Of a DNA stretch of 64,000 bases, positions 42,472-53,491 are shown in pieces. Within the stretch, counting starts at the first letter, position 1. Each line of letters begins with the position of its first letter. The position numbers and the translations under genes were made by a program. Below the pieces are notes generated by a model that saw nothing but the letters and a program-made list of their open reading frames with translations, ran no database searches and was not told the origin of the DNA. The DNA is from Chondrus crispus. Its lineage: Eukaryota > Rhodophyta > Florideophyceae > Gigartinales > Gigartinaceae. The stretch is taken from contig NW_005179040.1 of assembly GCF_000350225.1 (NCBI RefSeq), positions 143,212-207,211 on the forward strand, read 5' to 3'.

Positions 42472-44652
42472 TTAGTTACGACGGTACCCGCCTCCACGGG
42501 GGGCGAAGCGTGCGCCCCCACCCGATCGGTTCGGGAAACCTTGACGCGGGGGACGGCCCTCGCTCGCCGCTTGCCGGAGGAGATTACGCGCACCGGGGCG
42601 CGTCTCCATCTGGTAGCGGTAGTTCCTGTACGCCGTGAACATTCGCTGTTCCGGCGACAGGAACGGGCACGCGTACATGGCATGCCCGTACGTGCGGCAT
42701 AGCCAGCACACGTACGCGCTGCCGTCCGTTGAGGCGAAGGTCGCCGCGTGCCGCGCCTCCTCATCGGTGAGGAGGGGCACGCGAAGCGCTTCGCCTCCTG
42801 CATCTCGGTTCGATATGTCCAGCTCTGCGACCCGGGGGTCCGTACCCCTTGCCACTCTTGGAGTGGCCGCGAACGCGGTCGCGTAACTCGATGTCGTTCC
42901 GGTCGACATCGGTGAGGGGGTTCGTGCCCCCACGGGCCCTGCTCCTTGCGTAATGAAGACAGGGTCGGCCTGCCACTCATCCTCCCCGATATGGAGGGTC
43001 GAGGCCTGCGAACTTGTCGCGACGGACTTCGTAGTCCTGCCAGCCCTCCCTGCCGGTTTCGGATCCGGCAGAGGTAAACTGCACCGAGCGCGGTACGTTG
43101 TACCTTCCGCCGTGGCGATAGGGTTGATGGTCGGAAGATCGGTCTTCTGACTGCCTGGCAGCCTCTGCACAGTTTCGGATACTGCGGCACGGGTTTCCGG
43201 TGCAAGTCCCCGCACGAAGTAGTGCGCGAGGGACTGTTCGGAGAAGACTGCCGTGCATCGGAACGCGGCAGTCTCGAGTCGGTCAGCAAACGTGCTTTCC
43301 GTCTCATGCAATTGCTGTCGCGCCGTAGCAACAGCGTCGTACGCTTCACCTAACACGTCGTCCGTGAGGTAGCGTTTTAAGAATTGATTCACGAGCCCCG
43401 GCCAGCTCACGTCGTCATGGAGCTGGCCGGCGCGGAGGCCACGCATCGTATAACTCGTATACAGGCGCTCCGCGTCGCGCTCGAGGGAGTGCGCGAGGAC
43501 TCGTACCGCAACACCTTCGGTCAGGTGTTGCGAGTTGAAGGTGATTCGGATATCTTTCAAAAACGGCAGCAGCTGGATCGGGTCGGTACCGTCGAAGCTG
43601 CGCATCGTGGGACGGATCCCACTACAGCGTTGGACGTACTTCGCGATCCGTCCCGCTTCACCCGAGGTAACGAGCCTCGAGGTGTTATCCAAGCGGTACA
43701 TACGATAGTCAGCAACGGCGCTGAACTCTTGGGTCATCGTATGTACCGGTTCAGCGGGACCCAGCGTGCCGAAGGAGGTAACCGGTAGCGTACGGACGAC
43801 TACCGGACCTGGGTGCTCGGTGTAACTCGCCGGCGGGTAGCCCCCCCAGCGGGGATCGACGGAGAACATCGGTTCTCCGGATCCGCGGGCGGCTCCTCCA
43901 CGGTCCTGTTCGTCCGCGTACGATACGCGGTCCACTTGCCCCCTACTTCCGGCGATAGGCGGCAAGGCTTGGGTCTCAGACGCGAAGTTCGCGTCTATCG
44001 GAGGACGGCTTCCTTCTGCAGTCCGACTGGTAGCGGCACCAGTCGGACGCCAACCTTCGGGGGCGGCGGCGCTCGGAGGTACGGTACCACCGGGCCCTCT
44101 CGAGGGGGCACCGGGTAGCCTTTCGGCCATGGTACGTTCCAAATCGCGAGCACGCCGACGAGTGGCGTTGAGCTCAGCGGAGAGGTGCGCGAACGAACCC
44201 AATTGCTCTGCGGACGGAGAGGTTCGGTCCTCAGGTCGTCTCACCGAGGTCGGCCTCTCAGGACGACCTTGCCCGGACGGTCCCGGCGAGGCGAAACGGG
44301 AGTCTTCGACGAGCACTATCCGCGAGTGTAACTCGTCGATCAGTGCTCGGAGATTCTCTAAGGACTGCGTCACTCTATCGAACCTCCCTTCACGCAGGGA
44401 GCGGAGTTTGGCCATACATCGAGTGTATACATGGTCCGATACATCGATCCGAAGGGAAGTACGGACTTTCTCGATGTATTCGGCTATGCGTTCTAACATC
44501 GCCGCCGCTCTTTCCGCGGAGAATCCTAGCGACGGTTCGCGGTCACGAGGACCTGCGTCGCCGTCGCCCGACGGGGCGGATGGGGACTGCACAGCGGCCG
44601 GACTCAGATCCGCCGCTTCGGAGCGGATCGAGGGCTCAAAATCTTGGCTCAT
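42472..44652 (-). CDS. gag: Gag of element A (726 codons)
   Basis: Intact. ATG at 44652. Residues ~1-45 Ser/Pro/Asp-rich; ~45-120 helical (ERAAAMLERIAEYIEKVRTS, RVTQSLENLRALIDELHSR); ~120-300 Pro/Arg-rich; ~330-540 resemble a Gag capsid domain (MRSFDGTDPIQLLPFLKDIR; WPGLVNQFLKRYLTDDVLGE; LAHYFVRGLAPETRAAVSE); a CCHC knuckle CWLCRTYGHAMYAC near residue 660; Gly/Arg-rich end. Role: particle assembly and RNA packaging. Confidence 0.9.
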   Translation of the reverse strand: MSQDFEPSIRSEAADLSPAAVQSPSAPSGDGDAGPRDREPSLGFSAERAAAMLERIAEYIEKVRTSLRIDVSDHVYTRCMAKLRSLREGRFDRVTQSLENLRALIDELHSRIVLVEDSRFASPGPSGQGRPERPTSVRRPEDRTSPSAEQLGSFAHLSAELNATRRRARDLERTMAERLPGAPSRGPGGTVPPSAAAPEGWRPTGAATSRTAEGSRPPIDANFASETQALPPIAGSRGQVDRVSYADEQDRGGAARGSGEPMFSVDPRWGGYPPASYTEHPGPVVVRTLPVTSFGTLGPAEPVHTMTQEFSAVADYRMYRLDNTSRLVTSGEAGRIAKYVQRCSGIRPTMRSFDGTDPIQLLPFLKDIRITFNSQHLTEGVAVRVLAHSLERDAERLYTSYTMRGLRAGQLHDDVSWPGLVNQFLKRYLTDDVLGEAYDAVATARQQLHETESTFADRLETAAFRCTAVFSEQSLAHYFVRGLAPETRAAVSETVQRLPGSQKTDLPTINPIATAEGTTYRARCSLPLPDPKPAGRAGRTTKSVATSSQASTLHIGEDEWQADPVFITQGAGPVGARTPSPMSTGTTSSYATAFAATPRVARGTDPRVAELDISNRDAGGEALRVPLLTDEEARHAATFASTDGSAYVCWLCRTYGHAMYACPFLSPEQRMFTAYRNYRYQMETRPGARNLLRQAASEGRPPRQGFPNRSGGGARFAPRGGGYRRN

Positions 44653-44740
44653 CTTGACGCGATCGGTTCGCGGAGGGAAGCGGAAGTCTTCTCGGAGATC
44701 GTCATTTTGGCGGAATCACATTATCGATATCCGATCTGCC

Positions 44741-45399
44741 GCACCCCCAGCGATAGGGGTGTATGCACAGTTCGACCGAGACCCCGTCCGATCGGGAAGA
44801 GGGGGGTGAAGCAGGACACCAGCTAACGGCACCGGGCAGCGGGCCCAGGTAGCGTGGTAGAGCGGGAACGGGGAGGACGCCGGTACGCGCGAGCGGTTGG
44901 ACGCCTCGACGCCCCGGCGCGGTACTGGGTAACGATCCAATACCGACAGGCGGAGGCGGAGCCGGCTCGTGGGCGTACTGCGCGCGTCCTCAACCCGCGC
45001 TCGGTGCCGCTCTAAGGTAGTTAGCGAGCGCTACCTTAGAATAAGCGGGAAGTCGGACCTTGACGGTCGGTGGGTGACAAGTCCGTGCTTGTCCTCCTCC
45101 ACCGCCGCCGGTCCGCCCTATATTTAATGTACATAATAACCTATCATAGTAGTACAGTACCGATGTACCGTAGCGACGTACTGTAGCGGTCGGTGGACGC
45201 TGTAATACTGTCAGCCATCGGGGCTGACAGTACAGGTGTGTGTGCGTTCTTCGGTCCCGCGCGTACACGTGTACACGTGCGCCCCCTGTACTTGGGGGTA
45301 CACGTGGTGGTACTGTAGAGCATCGAGCTCTACAGTAACCGATCCGATTCTGAGTTGATCTAATCTAAAATAAAGCCCCAGGGGGGGGGTATACTATAC
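44741..45399 (-). repeat. 5' LTR of element A, both ends damaged
   Basis: About 659 bp, highly similar to 30911-31579, including hairpins at 44920-44945 and near 45013-45040. On the gag side the terminal ~15 bp and PBS are replaced by unrelated bases (44702-44741); on the other side it stops at TATACTATA and the next base belongs to a truncated copia copy. Confidence 0.85.
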
Positions 45400-46911
45400 T
45401 GTGCTCGAGACGATGATCTCTGTTTTGGGATTACTGATTGCGTTGCTTTGCCAAACACATGCCGGACAAAAGAGAGAGTGATTGTCAGACTTCGGATTCA
45501 TTGCACTGATCACATCGCTTTGACGAACGTTGATGCCACTTACCACATTATTGTGAATCATTGATGCGATGCCTCCTACATTAACATGGGCCATGCGTTC
45601 ATGTAGCGTCTGCAGGGTAACTACGTGAGCAGAAAAGGTTTCATTCATGACGTCAAGTATGTACAAATCCCCAACTTGACTCGCTGTGGCAACTACAGTT
45701 GGTCCTGCAGTAACGCGGCATTTTTCATTTTCAAATGACACTTGCAAACCCTTTGAAACCATTTGGCTAACAGACAGTAGCGAGTATCCGAAATCAGGGA
45801 CATGCAAAACGTTTGACAATTTGCAAGGATGGGGACTACCGTTGACGTTCAACATGAATTCTACCTCGCCGCGACCAGCGACATTAGCTCTAGCCTTCGT
45901 GCCCATCTCGACTGATCCAGATTGCATCTGTTCATACGTAACGAACAAAGAGCGATCAAACGTAATGTGAGCGCTGCAACCGGAATCGACAAGCCATGAC
46001 CTTGCGTTTGCAGCCCTCTTTTCTGGAGTGGAAGTCGAAAGCAAGCAAGTAAAGTCACTCTCCGCAAAGGCAGCAGTAGAATTGTCATCTCGAGAAACGA
46101 ATGCACTTGGCTTTAAGCCAGTGTTGCGTGACCGAAACCCATCTGGCGGTGCAGGTCGGGGCCCATTCACGTCCTTGCCCCAGCAACGCGCTGCAGTATG
46201 CCCATGTCTATTGCAATTGGTACATTTCATATCGCGTCGAATAGGCATACGATTAACAAGTGCAGGTGCATGTGGTGATGAAGCAGAAGCCGTCTTCATG
46301 CTTTCTCGTTGTTCTTCTTGCAGCAGACGACTCTTCACAAACTCGAGTCCAAACACTTTATCTTCATTGCCAAGTGCGTCAAGAGCAACAATCAAGTTAT
46401 CGAATCGTGGAGGCAAGCCATTCAACACAGCCATTGCAATTTCTTTATCGTCAATCTCAACACTCATTGACTGCAATCTGGCAGCAAGTTGCTTCACACG
46501 ATTGATGAACACGAGCACTTTCTCGGATGGGAGCATGGATACAGTGTAAAAGTCGCGACGGGCGGCAAGTTTGTTGAGCAAAGTATGACGCTCAAACACA
46601 TTCAGAATTGCTTCCCATGTCTCTTTCGCACTGCTACACCCTTGCACATGTTGCAAGTAGTCATCAGAAAGCGTGAGTCCGATGACTGCCTTTGCTTTTG
46701 CGTCACCACGCATCCATTTTCTCCGGTCATCTGACGTCGCATTCTCCGGGATATCATCAAAAACGTATTGATCGACATCTCGGAGAGCAAGCAGTAGCTG
46801 GATTTTCTGCTTCCAGATGTAAAAGTTAGATGCGGTCAGCTTCTCGATTCTGACCGATCCAGAGCTTTGGTCATCCATTTCGCCGAATGGATGTACCCTT
46901 CGAGTATACAA
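45400..46911 (-). pseudogene. gag: Copia element E, copy E1: Gag and protease, 3'-truncated
   Basis: ATG at 46911 opens MYTRRVHPFGEMDDQSSG; the Gag core follows (KLTASNFYIWKQKIQLLLAL), then zinc knuckle CTNCNRHGHTAARC, protease SWLVDSGCSAHITF, and the start of integrase (HERMAHVNVGGIASM, FCPACV). A two-base loss near 45460 shifts the frame, and the copy ends at the junction with the A LTR (45399/45400) inside integrase. It retains the Gag N-terminus that copies E2 and E3 lack. DNA nearly identical to 51584-52865. Confidence 0.88.
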
Positions 46912-47990
46912 GGTCTTCTGTTCCGGGATCCCAAGCCGTTAACCGATAGTCAACACAATGGCAAGCCCACCCGTATAAGAAGTTTGTAGCGATTACTCGG
47001 AAACGTTCTTGGTGCTTGTTCCCGGCGGAGTGGAACAAGCGTATTCTTCTTAAAATTGCCTTAGGGCGCTACCCCTGTATGTCGGCCAGTGCGGGTCTTT
47101 CGACTGTGAACTAAATCAAACGTGCCACGAGTAAGCACAACACTTTGCCTGTAGACGAACCAGGACTTTTGGTCACTACCGCGAACGGTCCCTGCAACCG
47201 AAATCGGCTTGTCCAAACTTGATACGGTACTACCCCAATGAGGTTTCCCACAACACAAGAATGAAACTGCCTTCGTCGTACTCGTGTGATTTGTTCACAA
47301 TCACGCCTAGGGTCACCCTCTTCCGTGCGAAATTAATCAAGGTACGCGACCTTATACACGTATAGTGAGAGGTTCAGTGTTTAGGCACGTATTCTCTTCA
47401 CCCAGGGGACCGAAGTCGTACCTATAGGGCTAATACCGAGAGCGTTACCCACACCGCCGACGCACCTCCCGAAGGCAGAGTGCGGATCGACTAGACCAGT
47501 ACACTGTGATCCTCCCCGACGATCAGTGTTTCGTCTCTCGACGATTCTTGGTCGGACCCTCGCTCAAGTCAGATTTCCAATGGCACAAGCCTTTCACCAA
47601 GAGCGAGGGTATCGGCAGCTACGACGATCACCGGCGTGATCGAAGGGCAGTCTTCTTGGATTGATATGGTACGTTGGCGACTAGGGACTACACCCACAGC
47701 TCACACAACGATTGCCAAGACCAAGCTGCAACAGACACGAAGAAGATCCACCAAGTTGAAACGACAGCAGGTAGACGGAGACGAACGACCAAGATGATAA
47801 CGACAGCAAGTAGACGGCGATAGAACAAAACAAACGACGGCGGCGATGAGAACGGCGGCGGAAACGACAGCAGAAACCAAAACGAGAACGACAGCGGAGA
47901 CCAAAACGAGAACGACAGCAGAAACAAACACGAAAACGGCAGCAGAAACTGAGAACAAGCACTCACACAGCGGAACAATAACGTTGAACT
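46912..47990 (-). other. Leader between E LTR and E1 gag
   Basis: About 1.1 kb with no coding frame of note, unusually long for a copia leader. Includes the minisatellite at 47846-47958. A convincing PBS was not identified. Confidence 0.5.
47846..47958. repeat. Minisatellite, about 24-bp unit
   Basis: Four to five imperfect copies of a unit close to ACGACAGCAGAAACCAAAAC plus GAGA on the plus strand. Confidence 0.8.
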
Positions 47991-48941
47991 GGGCCCATAA
48001 CCTACTGGAAGGTCAGCGGGGCAAAGGGAAATCGAAGGACGGTTGATGAGGTGAAGTTGAAGGATTGGGTACCGATTTACTTTGAGTCGCCAACTTCTGG
48101 CACTACTTATACACTTCTGCAATCTTCTAGAACTCTACTACCAAAGACTACGACACACATACTACAAATGTATTGGCTCTAACACATGTGCCCGTCTTGC
48201 TACTCAGCCAAACTGGCGATGGCCCAACAAACAGAACAGAAAACCGCCTTACGAATTAGCACTGTCATGACGGAGAAATTAGTAAGGCAGTACAACAAAG
48301 CACAGCAAAGCACAAATTCCCTTACTATTCCAAATCCAGCGTGGCACAAATTCGTAAGGCACGTTTACAGCTCACACGTTGCATTACGAATTCAAATCAA
48401 TCCTGCAAGGACTGTTTACAGCGCACGCGTTGCCTTATGAATCTGAATCTCTCGTGAGGTCCTGTCCACTGTCAATTACAACAGTGCACATTTTGCCTTA
48501 CGAATTGAAAACTCGCGCAACGGTATCTTTGTGTCCTGCTGTACCCGTGCCGCACTCCATGGACGCTGTAAACCTTTGGCACGTGCCAGGCACCCGCCAC
48601 CAAGGTTCTACACTTTGTCTGTAAGACTGCAGGTGTACTGTACGCGTCCGACAGTGTAATGAGGACATGTGTCCAGGTCATACACGTGTCGGGCGGAGAA
48701 AATGAAACATGCTCAGATTGTACAGTACACCGCAACCGTGTACATATTTCACACGTGTACACTTTGAAAACCAAACGTGCTGCTGAAGTACTGTAGAGTG
48801 CAACCGTGTACAGAACTCACACGTGTACACGTTGAAAATGAAACTTGCTCAGCTCGTCACGCGGAGTGTTTTCGACTTTACACGTGTCATACCTGTTGTC
48901 GTGTGTCATGCATATCAGCATGTGGTCCTAGAATTACAACA
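47991..48941 (-). repeat. LTR of copia family E, between E2 and E1
   Basis: About 950 bp, right end AATTACAACA (48941) next to a polypurine tract GATCGAGGGGGAG read leftward. Nearly identical to 53492-54468. The left end is uncertain (similarity is lost near 47991). Several ACACGTGT palindromes occur at 48600-48900. It serves as 3' LTR of E2 and apparently as 5' LTR of E1. Confidence 0.7.
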
Positions 48942-48952
48942 CTCCCCCTCGA

Positions 48953-50602
48953 TCACATGCTTTTACCAGAAGTAGCTACTGCAAGCCCTAGAAGTTCTAC
49001 AAACTTCTGGAACAGAACTCGCCCAAGTGCTTTTGTCAGGATATCTGCAGGCATGGAAGTGGTCGGGCAATGTGACAAAGAAATGACGTTTCTCTTAATT
49101 GCATCTCGTACATAGTGGTATTTCACATCAACATGTTTGTTACGACGGTTGACCGATTCATTCTGTGCATACGAAATAGTCCCTGCATTGTCACACCCCA
49201 TCACAATCGTGGGATCAGAATCAAGTCCAAGAACATCAGCAACCACTTGACGCAACCAAGTCGCCTCCTTACACGCTTCACATAGTGCAATGTACTCAGC
49301 TTCACACGTCGAAGTTGCAACCACAGTCTGTTTCCGGGAACTCCAACTGATCGCTCCACCGCAGAACTTGAAAACATATCCGCTGGTCGACTTGCGAGAG
49401 TCTGAACAACCGGCCCAGTCAGCATCACTGAAGCCGAACAACTCCGGCGATTTAGATTTATTGTCAAACACGATTCCTAAGTTTCGAGTCCCTTGCACGT
49501 ATCGCATTACTCGTTTTACACCTGCCCAGTGTGACTCACATGGGTTGGCAGAATGTTGAGAAAGCTTTCCAATCGCATATGCCAAGTCTGGACGAGTGCC
49601 AACCATCAAGTACATCAGGGATCCCACTGCCTCACGATACGGTACATTTGTTTCGGAGTCGTTTTCGGTTGAAATCGTGGTTGTGTGACCTTGTTCCATT
49701 GGAGTCAGAGAGGGGTTACACGTTGACATTCCAAAACGCTCAAGCACTTTTGATGCATACTTAGTTTGAGTGAGACTCAACGTCTTGGCGGTGCGATCCC
49801 TTTGAATTTCAAGACCAATGCAGACTTTTGCTTCACCAAGGTCTTTCATCTCAAACCGTTTATTAAGCTCCCCCTTCATCCATTTGATGGCATCGATATC
49901 ACTACCGGCGAGTAACAAGTCATCGACATAAAGTGCAATCAGCATGATAGTGTTACCGATGCGTTTAATGTAGAGACAAGGATCACTACGCGAAGTCTCG
50001 AATCCCAATTCACCAATTAAGAAATCATCCACTTTGGCATGCCATTGACGATGTGCTTGTTTAAGACCGTAAAGTGCTTTCAAAAGTTTACACACGTGAT
50101 CACTTTTGCTTTTGTCAATGCACCCTTCGGGTTGCTCCATGTAGATGTCTTCATCCAAGTCGCCGTTCAAAAACGCAGTCACGACATCCATCTGATGAAG
50201 TTCAAGATCGTAATGAGCAACTAAGGCAAGAAGTAGATGAATAGTGGTAAACTTTATGACGGGGGCATATGTCTCAGTATAGTCAAGACCTTGCACTTGC
50301 TGGAATCCATGAGCAACAAGTCTGGCTTTTGCACTTTCAACTATATTGCCATTTGCATCAGGCAGTTGCTTGACATTGAAAACCCATCGAGATGTCAAGA
50401 TGTTTGACGCCTCAGATCGAGGAACAAGTTTCCAAGTCCGATTCTTTGTCTGCGAGGCAAGTTCTTTGTCAATGCCGGTCTGCCAAAATGCAGCTCTAGG
50501 CCCGTTGGTTGCCTGGTGGAAAGTCTGGGGACCTTCAATAGCGACATGCGCATGTGAAAGAAGAGCAGCTGCAACGTTGCTCCTCCACCATGATCCGGGA
50601 GG
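48953..50602 (-). CDS. pol: Copia element E, copy E2: RT and RNase H
   Basis: In frame with the upstream Gag-integrase part but after a TGA (50603-50605). RT begins SWWRSNVAAALLSHAHVA, then ASNILTSRWVFNVKQLPD, DVVTAFLNGDLDEDIYMEQP, catalytic ALYVDDLLLAGS; RNase H has FSDADWAGCSDSRKSTSGYV, STCEAEYIALCEACKEATW, CDNAGTISYAQN and the tail SMPADILTKALGRVLF. Stop at 48953-48955, overlapping the PPT. Uninterrupted and likely catalytically complete if the TGA is passed. Confidence 0.9.
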   Translation of the reverse strand, partial: PPGSWWRSNVAAALLSHAHVAIEGPQTFHQATNGPRAAFWQTGIDKELASQTKNRTWKLVPRSEASNILTSRWVFNVKQLPDANGNIVESAKARLVAHGFQQVQGLDYTETYAPVIKFTTIHLLLALVAHYDLELHQMDVVTAFLNGDLDEDIYMEQPEGCIDKSKSDHVCKLLKALYGLKQAHRQWHAKVDDFLIGELGFETSRSDPCLYIKRIGNTIMLIALYVDDLLLAGSDIDAIKWMKGELNKRFEMKDLGEAKVCIGLEIQRDRTAKTLSLTQTKYASKVLERFGMSTCNPSLTPMEQGHTTTISTENDSETNVPYREAVGSLMYLMVGTRPDLAYAIGKLSQHSANPCESHWAGVKRVMRYVQGTRNLGIVFDNKSKSPELFGFSDADWAGCSDSRKSTSGYVFKFCGGAISWSSRKQTVVATSTCEAEYIALCEACKEATWLRQVVADVLGLDSDPTIVMGCDNAGTISYAQNESVNRRNKHVDVKYHYVRDAIKRNVISLSHCPTTSMPADILTKALGRVLFQKFVELLGLAVATSGKSM

Positions 50603-50605
50603 TCA
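50603..50605 (-). other. In-frame UGA between integrase and RT of E2
   Basis: UGA-C in the context AGC TGA CCT; the same stop is at 56129-56131 in E3. The related E4 copy has sense codons at this position (RIRKTPGAWW against RVS-stop-PPGSWW). Confidence 0.8.
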
Positions 50606-52865
50606 GCTGACTCGAGACGATCTTCGTACAGCTGGAGTCGGAGTTGGAGGGGTGACATTCGGAGTTTCGACGGCAGTTGGTACATCATCTTCATCTTCAT
50701 CATTCTCACTTACAGAATGAGCACCATCGTTTTCAAGAACCTCCTCCGAAACTTCATCCTCTTCAGAACCGACCTCATCCGTATTTGGGGTATCAGCTGT
50801 ATTCCCATTGTCGCCATCGAGCAGTACAACGTCAACATCAGAGTTGATTGAATCACTTTCGTGTGCAGGAATGTCATGCATACCACATGTCGATTCATCA
50901 AACTTGACATCCCGTGACACAACAATTTTATTCAACTCTCCGTCCCAAAGTTTGTATGCCTTACTGCATTGCGAGTACCCAAGAAACATTGCTTCACGCG
51001 CTCGCAAGTCCAGCTTACGGAGCTCTAATTTTGGTAATGTATACCAACACTTTGACCCAAATACTCGCAAATGGCCAACATTTGGAGTGGAATTCATCCA
51101 AATGTGGTGCGGAGTTGTATTAACGGGCAAAGCGCGTGAAGTAACTCGATTGCGCACATATACCGAAGTGGCAAGAGCCTCGGCCCAGAATCGCTTACTG
51201 ACCTGTTTATGAGAAAGCATTGAGCGGACAAGATCAATCAAAGTTCGATTTAAACGTTCAGCAACACCGTTTTGTTCAGGAGTGTACGCCGTTGTGAGTT
51301 GGTGCTGCGTACCGTTTAAATCTAAATGCGACTTGAATTCCGTTGACAAGTACTCTCCCCCTCGATCAGTGCGAAGCACCTTTACTTTGCGACCAGTGTG
51401 GGTTTGAGCCAACTTTTCATACAACTTGTATTTTGCAAACGCCTCAGATTTATTTCTCATCGTGTACACAACTACCCAGTTCGAGTGATCATCTACAAAT
51501 GTAATGAAGTATCTCGAACCACCAATCGACTGTACTTCGAGCGGACCGCAAACGTCAGAATGTACCAAGTCAAGACAGTTCTGTGCTCGAGACGATGATC
51601 GCTGTTTTGGGATTACTGATCGCGTTGCTTTGCCGAACACACACGCTGGACAAATGAGAGAGTGATTGTCAGACTTCGGATTCATTGCACTGATGACATC
51701 GCTTTGACGAACGTTGATGCCACTTACCACATTATTGTGAATCATTGATGCGATTCCTTGTACATTAACATGGGCCATGCGTTCATGTAGCGTCTGCAGG
51801 GTAACTACGTGAGCAGAAAAGGTTTCATTCATGACGTCAAGTATGTACAAATCCCCAACTTGACTCGCTGTGGCAACTACAGTTGGTCCTGCAGTAACGC
51901 GGCATTTTTCATTTTCAAATGACACTTGCAAACCCTTTGAAACCATTTGGCTAACAGACAGTAGCGAGTATCCGAAATCAGGGACATGCAAAACGTTTGA
52001 CAATTTGCAAGGATGGGGACTACCGTTGACGTTCAACATGAATTCTACCTCGCCGCGACCAGCGACATTAGCTCTAGCCTTCGTGCCCATCTCGACTGAT
52101 CCAGATTGCATCTGTTCATACGTAACGAACAAAGAGCGATCAAACGTAATGTGAGCGCTGCAACCGGAATCGACAAGCCATGACCTTGCGTTTGCAGCCC
52201 TCTTTTCTGGAGTGGAAGTTGAAAGCAAGCAAGTAAAGTCACTCTCCGCAAAGGCAGCAGTAGAATTGTCATCTCGAGAAACGAATGCACTTGGCTTTAA
52301 GCCAGTGTTGCGTGACCGAAACCCATCTGGCGGTGCAGGTCGGGGCCCATTCACGTCCTTGCCCCAGCAACGCGCTGCAGTATGCCCATGTCTATTGCAA
52401 TTGGTACATTTCATATCGCGTCGAATAGGCATACGATTAACAAGTGCAGGTGCATGTGGTGATGAAGCAGAAGCCGTCTTCATGCTTTCTCGTTGTTCTT
52501 CTTGCAGCAGACGACTCTTCACAAACTCGAGTCCAAACACTTTATCTTCATTGCCAAGTGCGTCAAGAGCAACAATCAAGTTATCGAATCGTGGAGGCAA
52601 GCCATTCAACACAGCCATTGCAATTTCTTTATCGTCAATCTCAACACTCATTGACTGCAATCTGGCAGCAAGTTGCTTCACACGATTGATGAACACGAGC
52701 ACTTTCTCGGATGGGAGCATGGATACAGTGTAAAAGTCGCGACGGGCGGCAAGTTTGTTGAGCAAAGTATGACGCTCAAACACATTCAGAATTGCTTCCC
52801 GTGTCTCTTTCGCACTGCTACACCCTCGCACATGTTGCAAGTAGTCATCAGAAAGCGTGAGTCCG
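50603..52865 (-). pseudogene. Copia element E, copy E2: Gag (5'-truncated), protease, integrase
   Basis: Gag begins mid-protein at LTLSDDYLQHVRG because an E4-type LTR replaces everything upstream of 52865. Zinc knuckle CTNCNRHGHTAARC, protease LVDSGCSAHITFD, integrase finger and core (VFGKATRSVIPK; HSDVCGPLEVQ; LRTDRGGEYLST; YTPEQNGVAERLNRT) are present. A Glu/Asp-rich linker leads to TGA at 50603-50605. Confidence 0.9.
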
Positions 52866-53491
52866 TATTGAAAATGCACGAACGCATGCCGTTATCTGGA
52901 AAGTGCAAAATGGAGCGACACGTGTACATGACTCGACGGTCCGGACCCTCACCCCATATCACCACATGACACGTATAAATTCTCAGATTTTGGGGTTCTG
53001 GGGACGAAAGTGGACTTTTGGAGAGTTATGCAAATTTGCATAAATGCCGAAAATTTGCATTTGGCCCGAACCGTTGTTATAGGGCTACACAGGCAATACT
53101 GCAAATCTATTGGTTGTCGGTTCGAATACTGCAATTCTATTGGTCTGTTATTGTCCACTTATATGCAGTCATGCTGGTGATATATCTTGAATGATCAGTA
53201 TACGTTTTAATTACATCATTTCGGGGGTTTCAAGTTGTTCACCATGGTTGTAATGGGTAATTACGGGTGCCCTTCGCGCTGGACACTTGTGTGCGGTGTA
53301 CACATGGGCACGTCGCCAGGTTGCTGCGTGTACGTACACTTGTACACGTCGCCTGCATACGGTCTGGCGCGTGTCCGAGTACAGTACGTGTGAATCAAAA
53401 GTACAAGAAGTATTTCTCACAAGAGACATGTACTTACGTTAGTATTCAGTGTATGCGTCACGCTGTATGCGACCCTTGCATCAGCATGCGC
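52866..53491 (+). repeat. LTR (solo or truncated) of the E4 copia family
   Basis: From TATTGAAAAT onward it matches 60779-61351 closely (shared GACTCGACGGTCCGGACC, CAAATTTGCATAAATGCC, CATTTCGGGGGTTTCAAG). It starts exactly where E2 gag is cut. Right end uncertain: a 29-bp direct repeat with TCAGCATGCG (about 53481 and 53511) precedes the E3 LTR. Confidence 0.65.

Larger units (their letters stand above)
30911..45399 (-). mobile_element. Element A: 14.5-kb chromodomain Ty3/gypsy retrotransposon with antisense ORF
   Basis: Leftward order: 5' LTR (about 44741-45399), gag (44652-42472), protease region (about 42470-40689), pol (40664-37377), a 3-kb spacer, antisense ORF (31637-34326, rightward, one frameshift), PPT, 3' LTR (30911-31579). 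No matching target duplication is visible because the right LTR end is fused to a truncated copia copy at 45399/45400. The 5' LTR terminus and PBS are replaced, so this copy could not prime reverse transcription. Confidence 0.85.

Noticed and set aside
47846..47958. CRISPR-like array
   Set aside because: Repeats are contiguous without unique spacers and the setting is eukaryotic.
47681..48122. Cys/Phe/Arg-rich leftward frames
   Set aside because: Translation of the 24-bp minisatellite.
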